Assembly: GCA_036365145.1 (NCBI GenBank)
Contig: JAEOAD010000015.1
Coordinates: 2,827,501 to 2,891,500, forward strand
Reading direction: 5' to 3'
Length of the DNA: 64,000 nt
Source: Orientallactaga sibirica
Taxonomy: Eukaryota; Chordata; Mammalia; Rodentia; Dipodidae
Position 1 is the stretch's first letter. Every line of letters begins with the position of its first letter. The notes beneath the pieces were generated by a model that was not told where the DNA came from, made no database searches, and saw only the letters and a list, made by a program, of their open reading frames with translations. This document shows, in pieces, positions 32,979-41,250 of the stretch. A program made the translations under genes and the position numbers.

Positions 32979-33237
32979 CATGTGTTTTGGGGTGGGTGTG
33001 GGTGTATGTGTTGAGGATGATGTAGAGTGTCTTATTTCATTGCTCTCCACCTTATTTTTTAAAGGTATTAAAAGAATAAAATTTATTTCTATGTAAAAGA
33101 TAAAGAAAGCAGAGAGAACACACTCTTCAGGGAAAAGATGGAAAATCCACAGTCCCTGTGGGAAATAGAACTTTATTGAATGAGGGAAGCCTACCCATCT
33201 AGAGCCCATGTTTTGTCAGATAACAAAGAGGTTAGAT
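32691..33237. other. Single-copy or old repeat DNA with (GT)n
   Basis: Contains (GT)n at 32942-32978. GTATCAGTTAGCCTTTGTTG at 32866 resembles an old mammalian repeat I cannot name. Confidence 0.4.
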
Positions 33238-33250
33238 TCACCTTACTTTT

Positions 33251-33835
33251 TAAAAATTCATTTGTTTAATATTCATATTTCTTTATTATGTTTATTTACT
33301 ATTCTATTTATTTATTATTTATATTCATTTATTTGATAGTCACCCTTATTTATTATATCTATTTATTTATTGTTTGTATTCATTTAATATTTAGCCTTAT
33401 TTGTTATATTTACTTATTATTTATTATGTTTGTTTCTTTATGATTTCTATTCATATGTTTAATATTTATCCTCATACATTATATTATTATTTATTATGTT
33501 TATTTATTGTATTATTTATATTCATTTGTTTACTATTTATACTGATTTGTTCATTATATTTATTTATTGTTTATATTCATTTATTCAATATTTATACTAC
33601 TTTATTATATTTACTTTTTGCTTTTCTTATTTATTGGTTGCATTCATTTACTTAATATTTATACTGATTTGTTTATTATATTTCTTTATTTATCATTTGT
33701 ATTTATTGCTTTAATTATTTATTATTTATATTATTTTATTTATTGGTTTTATTGATTGATTATTCACATCTATTATGATATTATTTATCTATTATTATAT
33801 CTATTATTTATCTCTATTTGTTCATTGTATCATTT
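33251..33835 (-). repeat. A/T-rich tandem array (3' module of the composite element)
   Basis: Looks like simple TTTAT repeat but has a higher-order unit of about 56-70 bp: ATTCAT followed by TTAATATTTATAC-type and TTTGTTTATTATATTTAT-type words at about 33265, 33322, 33378, 33448, 33518, 33574 and 33641. On the element strand it is A-rich with many AATAAA words. Confidence 0.8.
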
Positions 33836-33970
33836 CATCCTTTATTGATGAGAGAGAGAGAACAGGACACCGGGACACCACTTTGTGCACGTGGGACCTG
33901 GGGATTCGAACCCTGGTCGTCGGGCTCCGTGAACAGGCGCCCTAACCACTGAGCAACCTCGCCAGACCCC
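33836..33970 (-). mobile_element. tRNA-derived SINE module, CpG-rich variant
   Basis: Minus strand: GAGGTTGCTCAGTGGTTAGG (A-box region), CAGGGTTCGAATCCCC (perfect B-box core), GGTCCCACGTGCACAAAG, short CT tract, CAATAAAGG. It lacks the CATCTGGAGTTCGTTTGCAG block of the common Dip-like SINE, so it is a distinct short form. Confidence 0.8.
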
Positions 33971-34035
33971 AAGTTCACGCACACACGCGTGCACACATGT
34001 GCATGCACATCACAGAGAAGGGAGGCTGCCACGGC

Positions 34036-34480
34036 CACACATCTCTGGCTGGATTCAAACTCACAGCCATGCCTCTCTGGCTGAACTTGAACTCATGTCT
34101 GTGAGTCCCTGGATTCGAACTCACGACTGTGTGTCTCCGGCCTAATTTGAAGTCACTGGCTGTGTGTCTTTGGCTGGATTTGAACTTACGGCCATGCGGC
34201 TCTGGCTGGACTTGAACTCATATCTGTGGGTCTCTGGCTGGATTTGAACTCATTGCCGTGTGTCTCTGGCTGGATTCAAACTCACGGCCATGCATCCCCG
34301 GCTGGATTCGAGCTCATGGCTGTGTGTGTCTCTGGCTGGATTTGAACTCATGATCACACATCTCCGGCTGGATTCAAACTCACAGCCATGCGTCTCCTCC
34401 TGCTGGATTTGAACTCATGGCTGCGCGTCTCCAGAGGAAGCAAACGCACAGCCATGCGTCTCAGGCTGGATTCGAACTCA
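34036..34480. repeat. 32-bp minisatellite, about 14 units
   Basis: Units read GCCATGYGTCTCTGGCT then GGATTYGAACTCAYG. Most are 32 bp, with a few 27-35 bp variants. Read on the minus strand many units contain GAGTTCGAATCC or a close variant, which resembles a tRNA B-box. Confidence 0.93.
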
Positions 34481-34516
34481 CAGCCTATGACCCATGGCCA
34501 TGGGAGGTGGTCACCG

Positions 34517-34806
34517 GGAGGGTGCTCATACTCAGTCTTTGCCCTGAAAAGTCTTTCAAGTCTTGGGGTGCTCTATGCTCAGTCCTCCATGGGGAGACCT
34601 GGGACCAGCTGTCGGGGTGCTCAGCAGTCCATGGTGGCATGAGGCATGCACGGGGTGCTCATGCTCAGTCCTCCATGGGTGTTGACCCAGACTAGTCGGG
34701 GTGCTCAGTACTCCATGGTGGCATGAGGAATAGCACGGGGTGCTTATGCTCAGTCCTCCATGGGAGGAACGGGATCATCTGTCGGGGGCTCAATACGCCC
34801 CCTAAA
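34517..34806. repeat. 85-bp tandem repeat, about 3 units
   Basis: Units start GGGGTGCTCATGCTCAGTCC at about 34565, 34651 and 34736, each with GTCGGGGTGCTCAG and CCATGGTGGCATGAGG inside; a partial unit precedes them. Confidence 0.9.
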
Positions 34807-34915
34807 AGAATGGGGGAGAATGGGGGGAGGGAAATATCATTTTTTTTTTGTATGTAAGTATAGAAGGTGTCAATAAAAAAATTAATAATTTAAAAAAAAT
34901 CTTTAAAAATGGGGG
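34807..34915 (+). mobile_element. L1 3' terminus inside the composite element
   Basis: GGGGGAGAATGGGGGGAGGG, GTATGTAAGTATAGAAGG, TGTCAATAAAAAAATTAAT: the L1 3' end, here antisense to the composite element. Confidence 0.85.
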
Positions 34916-35208
34916 AAAACGGCGCATGCGCCTAGGTTGACCGAGGGAAACTGAAACGGCCGAGTATCTTCGGGGACGGCCGAGCATGTAGGGAAGTTCC
35001 CGACCATCTCCGGAAACAGCCGAAGATGGCTGACAGGTGCCAGGCTGATGGAAACGGCCGAGCGTCTTCGGGGACGACCGAGTGTTCACGGAAGTTCCCG
35101 ACGATCTCCGGAAACAGCCGAAGATGGACGATGGCTCCCGGGTTGACGGAAACGGCCGAGCGTCTTCGGGGACTGCTGCGTGTTGACGGAAGTTCCCGAA
35201 GAGTCCCC
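34916..35208 (-). promoter_or_regulatory. CpG-rich 98-bp monomers, possible promoter of the composite element
   Basis: GAAACGGCCGAG recurs at 34953, 35051 and 35149, a period of exactly 98 bp; each full unit also has GGAAGTTCCCGA and CCGGAAACAGCCGAAGATGG. CpG is very dense where most of the window is CpG-poor. GCGCATGCGC at 34922-34931 is the NRF1 palindrome, CCGGAA fits ETS factors, and AAGATGGC/AAGATGG fits YY1. The 5' position in the element is where a promoter would be. Function is inferred. Confidence 0.65.
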
Positions 35209-35221
35209 TCACCTTACTTTT

Positions 35222-35395
35222 ACAGTCTGAGTCTCTCACTGAACACAGAGTTCGCTGATTCAGCTAGATTGGTTAGCTGGGAACCAGAGATGGGATTATA
35301 GGCACGTGCCACTACCCTGGGCATTTTACAAGGAAGCTGAGGATTGGAATTTATGTCTTTATGCTTATGTGATAAACACTTTACCCACTAATTAA
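35222..35395 (-). mobile_element. B4A/RSINE1-like SINE at the insertion site
   Basis: GAGTCTCTCACTGAACACAG, GATTCAGCTAGATTGGTTAG, GATGGGATTATAGGCACGTG. The composite element inserted at its edge. Confidence 0.75.
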
Positions 35396-36424
35396 TTACT
35401 AATTAATTCTTGATTCTGTCAATTTGAGTTGAGTTTAGCTTGGCAGTTCTACTGGTCTCAGTTAGGTCCGTCATGGGAGTCCAGTTAGCCAACTTGGCAG
35501 TTGTCTAGGATGTCTAGTTTTCTCCAGATGGCTCCTCTAGCCAACTATCTTGAGTGCATCCACGTGATGCCTATAGAGTTGCTAGGAAACACAGAGAGAA
35601 GCCTCAGAGTACAACATTTCTACTTGTGTCATGCTAAATATTTCACTAGCTGAAACAAATCACGTGACCAAACCCAGATGGATCTCCCAAGCAAAGGAGA
35701 AAGGCTCACCAGAAACTACCCTGGTTTGCACCTTGATCTTGGACTTGAACTTTCCAGAATAGTCAGAAAGGAAAGTTTTTAAGTGACTTGGTCTAAGATG
35801 TTATATATTATATATATAAGATATATTATATGTATGAGTGAGAACAGAAATGTGTATGTATGTGTGTGTTGATAGATTGAACCCACAGCTTCATTCATGC
35901 TTAGTAAGTGCCCTGCCATTTAGCTATATCCATAACCCCAGCAGACCAAGGTGAACTTTTATAAACACCATATCCAACAGTCTATCCCACTGGCATATTA
36001 TGGACAGTGACTTCTCTCTACAAAATATTTGCATTTCTTTGTTTGGGGTGCCATTCTTCTCTCTTCTGCTTTCTATATTCTGTCCTCATTTCCTGAATCC
36101 CTATCTTTCACCTTTGTGGTAGGTTAAATAGACTATTGTGGTCTAGCCTTGGAACTAAGTAAATTTTTCCTGCATTATTCTCAGTGTAACATGCTTCCCA
36201 GGAAGGGATGGGCTGGTCACTGCAACCCTCTGGTCTGCTACCTAGGACTTGCCTTTATAGTTTAGGATTTGTTTGTCTGCTCTTTGGCTTAAGAAAGGTG
36301 TGCTGACAAGGTGTGTATGGATATCTGTCTTGTCTACTGTTGTGTAGCCATTTCCGCTGAACTGAAGGCTCCTTAAGTAAATTCAACTTACAAGGCTCAG
36401 GCATTATTTTATTTTACATTGAAA
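35396..36424. other. Single-copy DNA with an ID-like fragment
   Basis: A TA-rich run lies at 35803-35835. An ID-like minus-strand fragment lies at 35868-35940. Nothing else recognised. Confidence 0.4.
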
Positions 36425-37727
36425 ATTTATTTTTTTATTACTTAAAAACATTGTTCTATGGACAAATCAAATGTTGGTCCCATTTCCCTCCTCTCCAACC
36501 CCATTCTATTGAGGGCCCTCCTCAGTGGGGTTATTGGTATTCACCATGGGATTATGAGTTATGAGAGCAGTGGTCAGTCACTGATGGGGGGCAATGCCTC
36601 TGGATACTCCTTTGCACCCTGTGACTCTTACAGTCTTTTCACCCCCCTCTTTCACAATGTTCTCTGAGTCTTGGAAGGTGAGTTAGAAGTGTACTTTAGT
36701 GTTAACTATTTAGCACCTTCTGGATTTCTGCTCTGATACATTTTGCATGCCCTCAGTGTCTATCACTATCTTCCTGGAGCAGGTTTGTCATTAGAGCAGC
36801 ACTCATGTTTAACTCTCCAATTCTTTTGCAGTTTCACCCAGACCCTGGCTGGTATGCAAGAGGTGGGTTATCTTATAGGGAGTCAGCTATCTTTTCTTGT
36901 CATGTTGATGGATTTCAGTTCTCCTCCGTTTTCTTTTCCTTCTGTAAAACAAAACAGATTCTTCGGTGGAGAGTGATAGCAGCATGGGCTAAAGGGGATA
37001 GACATAGTTAATTAAGAGAGATTTTGATGGGTGTATCCTCTCTTTAGGCCAAAGACTAGTGGGAGCTTCTCAGTGGAGTCTATAAACTTCAGCTTGATTC
37101 TGACTTGGTTTCCAGTACCAGCTATGAGTTCCTTCCCATGAGAGAATCACTTGTCCAATAGACAGCCATTGGTTACCTGTCTAGACTGAGTGCCACTATT
37201 GCACAGATGTGTAAATCTTGTCTAGCTGGTTGATTTCATCTATAGCAGAAGAATCCCCTGCTTTTACACAACATTGGTTACCATTTTTCCCAAGCAGCTC
37301 ACGTAACACTTTCCAGCACTGTGAGGGCTAGCCATCAAGGTTCCTTCCACATTCAAGCATGATCTCTCAATATTATGTATTGGTAGCTTATGGTGCCTTC
37401 AGCAATAGGGTCTTACCTTTTTTTTTTTTTTTTTAGCTCAGGTAGATAATCAAGTACTTTTACAAAAGCCTGCCTTGTTTTGGAGACCTCATAGGTCTCT
37501 TCAACCAACAGCTCACTGTGGGGTGTAATCCATTTCTGGGAATTATAAGCCAAGAGCCAATGATTTTAGGATTGGGCTCTTCTGTCCAGACCATCCCTGT
37601 CACTCCTATTGAGAGTTATATCTTTTAGTTTGCTATCCAGGAGAAAGGTTTCTATGGTACTAATTCATGTTGCCTTTAGTTTTGTGTATATGTCCCTCAC
37701 CCTCCCTTTTACCTTACTCCAACCCCC
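36425..37727 (-). mobile_element. L1 3' UTR, copy 3
   Basis: ATTGAGGGCCCTCCTCAGTG, GGGTTATAGG-type words, TTTTGATGGGTGTATCCTC, GGTTACCTGTCTAGACTGAG, TTGTTTTGGAGACCTCATAG. Parallel to the copies at 28830 and 30430. Cut by the MaLR LTR. Confidence 0.87.
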
Positions 37728-38138
37728 AAGGTAGTTTGAATCAATGTCCCCAATATATTAAGGCATTTATTAAAGCTTACAATTTATATCTCCAGCTGTC
37801 TGGCTGGAGGAGGTGTCACTGTGGGCAGATCCTAGGGCCCAGCCCTAAGGGTGTGTTTGGGGATGGAATTCCAGTCTAAAGATATGCAACATGAGTGAGA
37901 CCCAACCTTGAACATACAATATGCGTGAGCTTTGCCTGGTGTTCCTGGAGTGTGCTTATATATGGTCTTGATGGTGGCTTTTCTTTCTCTGTCTATGTGG
38001 ATCTGGTAAAGGTAGGCCAGCTTCTTCTGCCATTATGGAACTTACCCTGGATCTGTAAGCTTCAAATTAATTGCCTTCCTCCCATAACTTGTGCCTAGTT
38101 TAGAGGTTCATCCTAGCAACCTGAGGCTGCCTGCTACA
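37728..38138 (+). mobile_element. MaLR 5' LTR
   Basis: GTAGTTTGAATCAATGTCCC to GAGGCTGCCTGCTACA. Same layout as 12365-12762 but more diverged. Confidence 0.85.
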
Positions 38139-38637
38139 GACTTGGTACTGAGGAGTGGGGCAGAATTGCTATGTGATGAATCTGAACATGTGGATTTTGG
38201 TATTTTGGAATTTTTGTTTTAGAGGAATGGACATGGACTGGGTACTTGCAACTGAAGATGTCTTCAAGAATGGTAAGCCAAGGTTTATGGACTATTCTTG
38301 TGAGAATGTGAAAATGCTAAATGCAGACAATTGCATTTGGAGGCTTGGCTTATGAACTTTCTAAGGGGGAAGGAAAGCTGCAGAGGAGTTTGTTGCAACT
38401 GGGCTATTGGCATCAGGTCTAGTTGCATTCTTCTGCCCATGCGTAGACAGCTTGATCAAGGTTAAATTTGTAATGGACTGATGTGCTTGGGTAAAAATAT
38501 GGAAATTAAAACAAGTTTAAAACTTACTGGCACAGATACTGGTTTTAGGTTACTGAAGCTGCTATTGTCAATCACATTAACAATCTTAAGGAAGATGGCC
38601 CAACTACATAACATGGAAACAATGGTAGGAATACATT

Positions 38638-38857
38638 TTTTAATAATTATTTTTTTTTATTGACAACTTCTATACTTCCATACAAAAAGTGCATGGTATT
38701 TCCCTCCCCTCCCCCCATTCCCCTTTAGAACGCCAATGTCCATCATATCCTCTCCCTTTCTCCATTAGTCTCTCTTTTAATTTGATGTCATCATCTTTTC
38801 TTTTATTATGAGGGTCTTGCGAAGGTATTGCCAGGAACAGCAAGGTCATATTTTGAA
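38638..38857 (-). mobile_element. L1 3' end inserted in the MaLR
   Basis: TTTTTTATTGACAACTTCTA, CCCTCCCCCCATTCCCC, TTAATTTGATGTCATCATC: the same 3' terminus as 10837-10990, truncated to about 220 bp. Confidence 0.88.
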
Positions 38858-39284
38858 AGGAAATCTGAAAGGAAGAAACCCATCTGTCAAAGTCACGATT
38901 TATTTTGTCCCTGAATTAAGAATATAGCTATGACCTGCACACCTGGTATTGATTTAATAAGCATGAAAAATGCATGGAGTGGTCATGAATTGTGCAAGCT
39001 TCGAGGAGCCACTGCTGAGACATGGCCTGAGGCAGGGTGTGATGACCCTGATAGACTAGAAAAGCCATTGGAAGATGGACTAGTTTGCAGTGGAGGCCCA
39101 AGGATGTTTGGATATACCAAGCCTGTGCAAGGGCTACCATGGAGCTCTGTTAGCTGAGGACAGAAGTTTTCCAATGCTAATGATTCCAGCTTGAGTTGCA
39201 GAATTGGAAAATCCAGACTGTCAGACACTGGTTAGGATATTGGACTTGAACTACAGATGTTTGATGTTTACATGATTGTTATTT

Positions 39285-39520
39285 GTTTTATTTATTTTTT
39301 ATTTTAGAGAGAGCAAGAGCAAGCAAGAGGGAGAGAGACAATTCTCTCTCAGCCATTGCAATCGAAGTCCAAATGCTTGCACCATCTAGTGGACATGTAT
39401 GACTTCTCGCTTCCCTCACCTTTGTACATCTGGCTTACATGGGATCTGGAGAGAGTTTGAACATGGGTCCTTAGGCTTCACAAGCAAGCACCTTAACTGC
39501 TAACGCATCTTTCCAGCCCT
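39285..39520 (-). mobile_element. tRNA-derived SINE (Dip-like)
   Basis: TTTTAGAGAGAGCAAGAGC, CATCTAGTGGACATG, CACAAGCAAGCACCTTAACT, GCATCTTTCCAGCCC. Confidence 0.92.
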
Positions 39521-39702
39521 CATGATGGTTATTAAGTTTGCATTGTTCCAGTTTCTTCTTGCTATGCATTATAGCAGTTGAAAACATTTACTCTGAACCT
39601 TTATATGAAAGTTTATAACTAGTTTTTATTTTATAGGACTTACAGCTAAGAGACTATCTTAAATCTCAGATGAGATTTTGGACATTAGTACTATCTTAAG
39701 TT

Positions 39703-40136
39703 TGTAAATGTTAAGTAGGACAAGAGTCCCAAAATGGAGTAGAGATGAGGGAGGAGAATGACAGCAGCCTGACTGATGCAACTTTAGATGTTTACATTGT
39801 ATAACCCTTACTCCCCTGACCTAATAATGCCCTTCACCACAGTTTTCCTGCCAATATTATCTAGAAACGACCTGGCTTCTCTTCTGATGGCAATCCATTC
39901 TCTGATTGATTACCTCCTCAGTCTGGTTCCAGCCCTCCGCTGAATTCTTCAATCCTTTTGTCTTCTATATCCCCTTCCCCAAGGAAAAAACTCTATAAAA
40001 ACCCAAACTATCCATACTCACATCAACTGTTTTCTCTCTCTGTGAGACAGCTTGGCAAGCTTGAGACCCCAATAAAAAGCTCTTTTCCTGCTTCAGAGTA
40101 GTTGTACGTGGACGTTGATCTTTCACAAACCTTACA
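39703..40136 (+). mobile_element. Class I ERV 5' LTR
   Basis: TGTAA...TTACA ends, 434 bp, with TATAAAAACC near 39995 and CCAATAAAAAGCTC near 40068. It precedes a primer binding site, so it is a 5' LTR. Homologous to 466-944 and more distantly to 31531-31910. Confidence 0.87.
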
Positions 40137-40138
40137 TC

Positions 40139-40156
40139 TGGTGCTGTGACTTGGAT
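40139..40156 (+). other. ERV primer binding site, tRNA-His type
   Basis: TGGTGCTGTGACTTGGAT, two bases after the LTR. It differs from the tRNA-His complementary site (TGGTGCCGTGACTCGGAT, used by HERV-H) at two positions, both C-to-T changes at CpG. Confidence 0.75.
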
Positions 40157-40897
40157 AGGAGGCTCCTGGTTGCCCTCTTGAGTGGTTGGTCCTCCTTTCC
40201 CCTCACCAGGCTGTTGAGCTGCCACTGACCCTCTTAAGGCTTCGGACCATCTGCCAGATACAGTCTCTCCCACCCACCATGATTGGGCTTCATTTCTTCT
40301 CCTTCCCTCATCCTGTCCTCCTCGGTAAATGTCCCTTATGGGTTGGCCTGTTCTTGGAGATTCGCTCCCTTGCTCTCTCTTTCTTGTCTAAGCCATACCA
40401 GTATGTCGGACCACACCCTTTACCCAGTCTGAGCTCCCAGGTCTCCGAGAAAGTTGCACTCTTGATACCTCAGGACTCTCTCTTTCTCTGGCCCACCAAG
40501 CCCTCAGGGTCACCTTTTGGCTCAGTTTGTAGAGTTTGGACACATTCCTCCTTCCCCCTCCTCCTCCTTCTCCCTGCCGAACTTCTTCAGCTGCTTTTAG
40601 CCACTGGGTTGCATGTCTGCCACTGCTCCACAATCTCACAGGGCTGCCAACACTGCCACCGGCCTTGGCTCTGAACATCCGAATGCCTTGCGCATGAGCA
40701 CTCTAGCCACTCTGATCTGTACATCTGTGCATCCCTGTCCCTTGGCCACTATGATCTGCATGCCCACCGCCCAGCCCCATCCCCCTGCTGCTGCTACTAG
40801 CTAGTGCTGCTAAGAATATTTTTAAAAAGCTGCTTTCCTTCTCTCCCTCCTCCTTCTTATATCTATCCAATCTCTCCATTTAATCTTTTATTGCAAC
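40157..40897 (+). mobile_element. ERV leader region
   Basis: Non-coding, C/T-rich leader between the primer site and the gag-like start. The open frames at 40186-40674 and on the opposite strand have no recognisable domain. Confidence 0.6.
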
Positions 40898-41250
40898 ATG
40901 GCTTGGCCTCAATATAAATTAGACAATGGATCCATATGGCCTGAAAATGATCTTTTGATTTCCAAATTCTTACCAATTTAGATAACTTTTGCCATAGCTC
41001 ATGGAATTGGTCCAAGTCTGCACTGTTTGCTTTAGCCAAGGCCTCAGGGACAAAACCACATTCAACACTCCCTTCTTATTCTCCCCCACCTTTAGCTCTT
41101 GATCCAAACAGCATTGAGATGACCTGCCCTCTACTACTCCTCCCTCTCCTCCTCAATCCCCAAACACCTCCATCTGATCCATCCTCACCACTTCACCCTC
41201 TCCTTCCCTTCCCCTGTCTGCTCTTACTCAATGTACCTGCTCAGGCATAG
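40898..41250 (+). pseudogene. Class I ERV gag remnant (matrix and proline-rich part)
   Basis: An ATG at 40898 opens a frame with MAWPQYKLDNGSIWPEND, the WPQY...G..WPEN pattern of class I ERV gag N-termini, stopped within about 30 codons. Further recognisable pieces follow in shifted frames, then a Pro/Ser-rich stretch to about 41230. No pol or env is recognised downstream. Inactive. Confidence 0.65.

Larger units (their letters stand above)
33238..35221 (-). mobile_element. Composite SVA-like retroposon with 13-bp target duplication
   Basis: The perfect direct repeat TCACCTTACTTTT at 33238-33250 and 35209-35221 brackets 1,958 bp of multi-part sequence. On the minus strand the order is: CpG-rich 98-bp monomers (35208-34916), antisense L1 3' end (34915-34807), 85-bp tandem repeat (34806-34500), 32-bp minisatellite (34480-34036), alternating CA/TG piece (34010-33971), tRNA-SINE module (33970-33836), A/T-rich tandem array rich in AATAAA (33835-33251). 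On that strand the duplication begins AAAAGTAAGG, close to the L1 endonuclease preference, and the A-rich end is 3'. These are the marks of L1-mediated insertion of one transcript. The flanks rejoin into an RSINE1 copy at 35222, as expected of an empty site. No protein coding is credible; long frames over the CpG monomers are compositional. SVA itself is hominoid and its parts are different; the likeness is architectural. Confidence 0.8.
38139..39702 (+). mobile_element. MaLR internal region, interrupted
   Basis: Begins near TTGGTACTGAGGAGTGGGG (primer-site region) and parallels 12765-13930: GGACTTGCAACTGAAGATG-type words, AATTTGTAATGGACTGATG, CATGAAAAATGCATGGAGTG. It carries an L1 3' end (38638-38857) and a SINE (39285-39520), and is cut by a class I ERV at 39703. 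Confidence 0.85.

Noticed and set aside
33401..33755. Frames rich in Tyr, Ile and Phe
   Set aside because: Translation of the A/T-rich 3' array of the composite element.
33836..33970. A real tRNA gene
   Set aside because: The A- and B-box-like words fit, but no cloverleaf closes and the B2-type SINE body and CT tract follow.
34036..34480. A CRISPR array
   Set aside because: Units are directly adjacent with no unique spacers, and the DNA is mammalian. It is a minisatellite.
34802..35239. 145-codon minus-strand frame across the CpG monomers, and a 91-codon plus-strand frame
   Set aside because: The tandem units of CpG-rich DNA lack stops on both strands. The translation is a repeat of low-complexity words and runs into L1 3' UTR.
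40186..40674. 162-codon frame in the ERV leader
   Set aside because: Upstream of the gag-like ATG, C/T-rich, overlapped by an open frame on the other strand; no domain.
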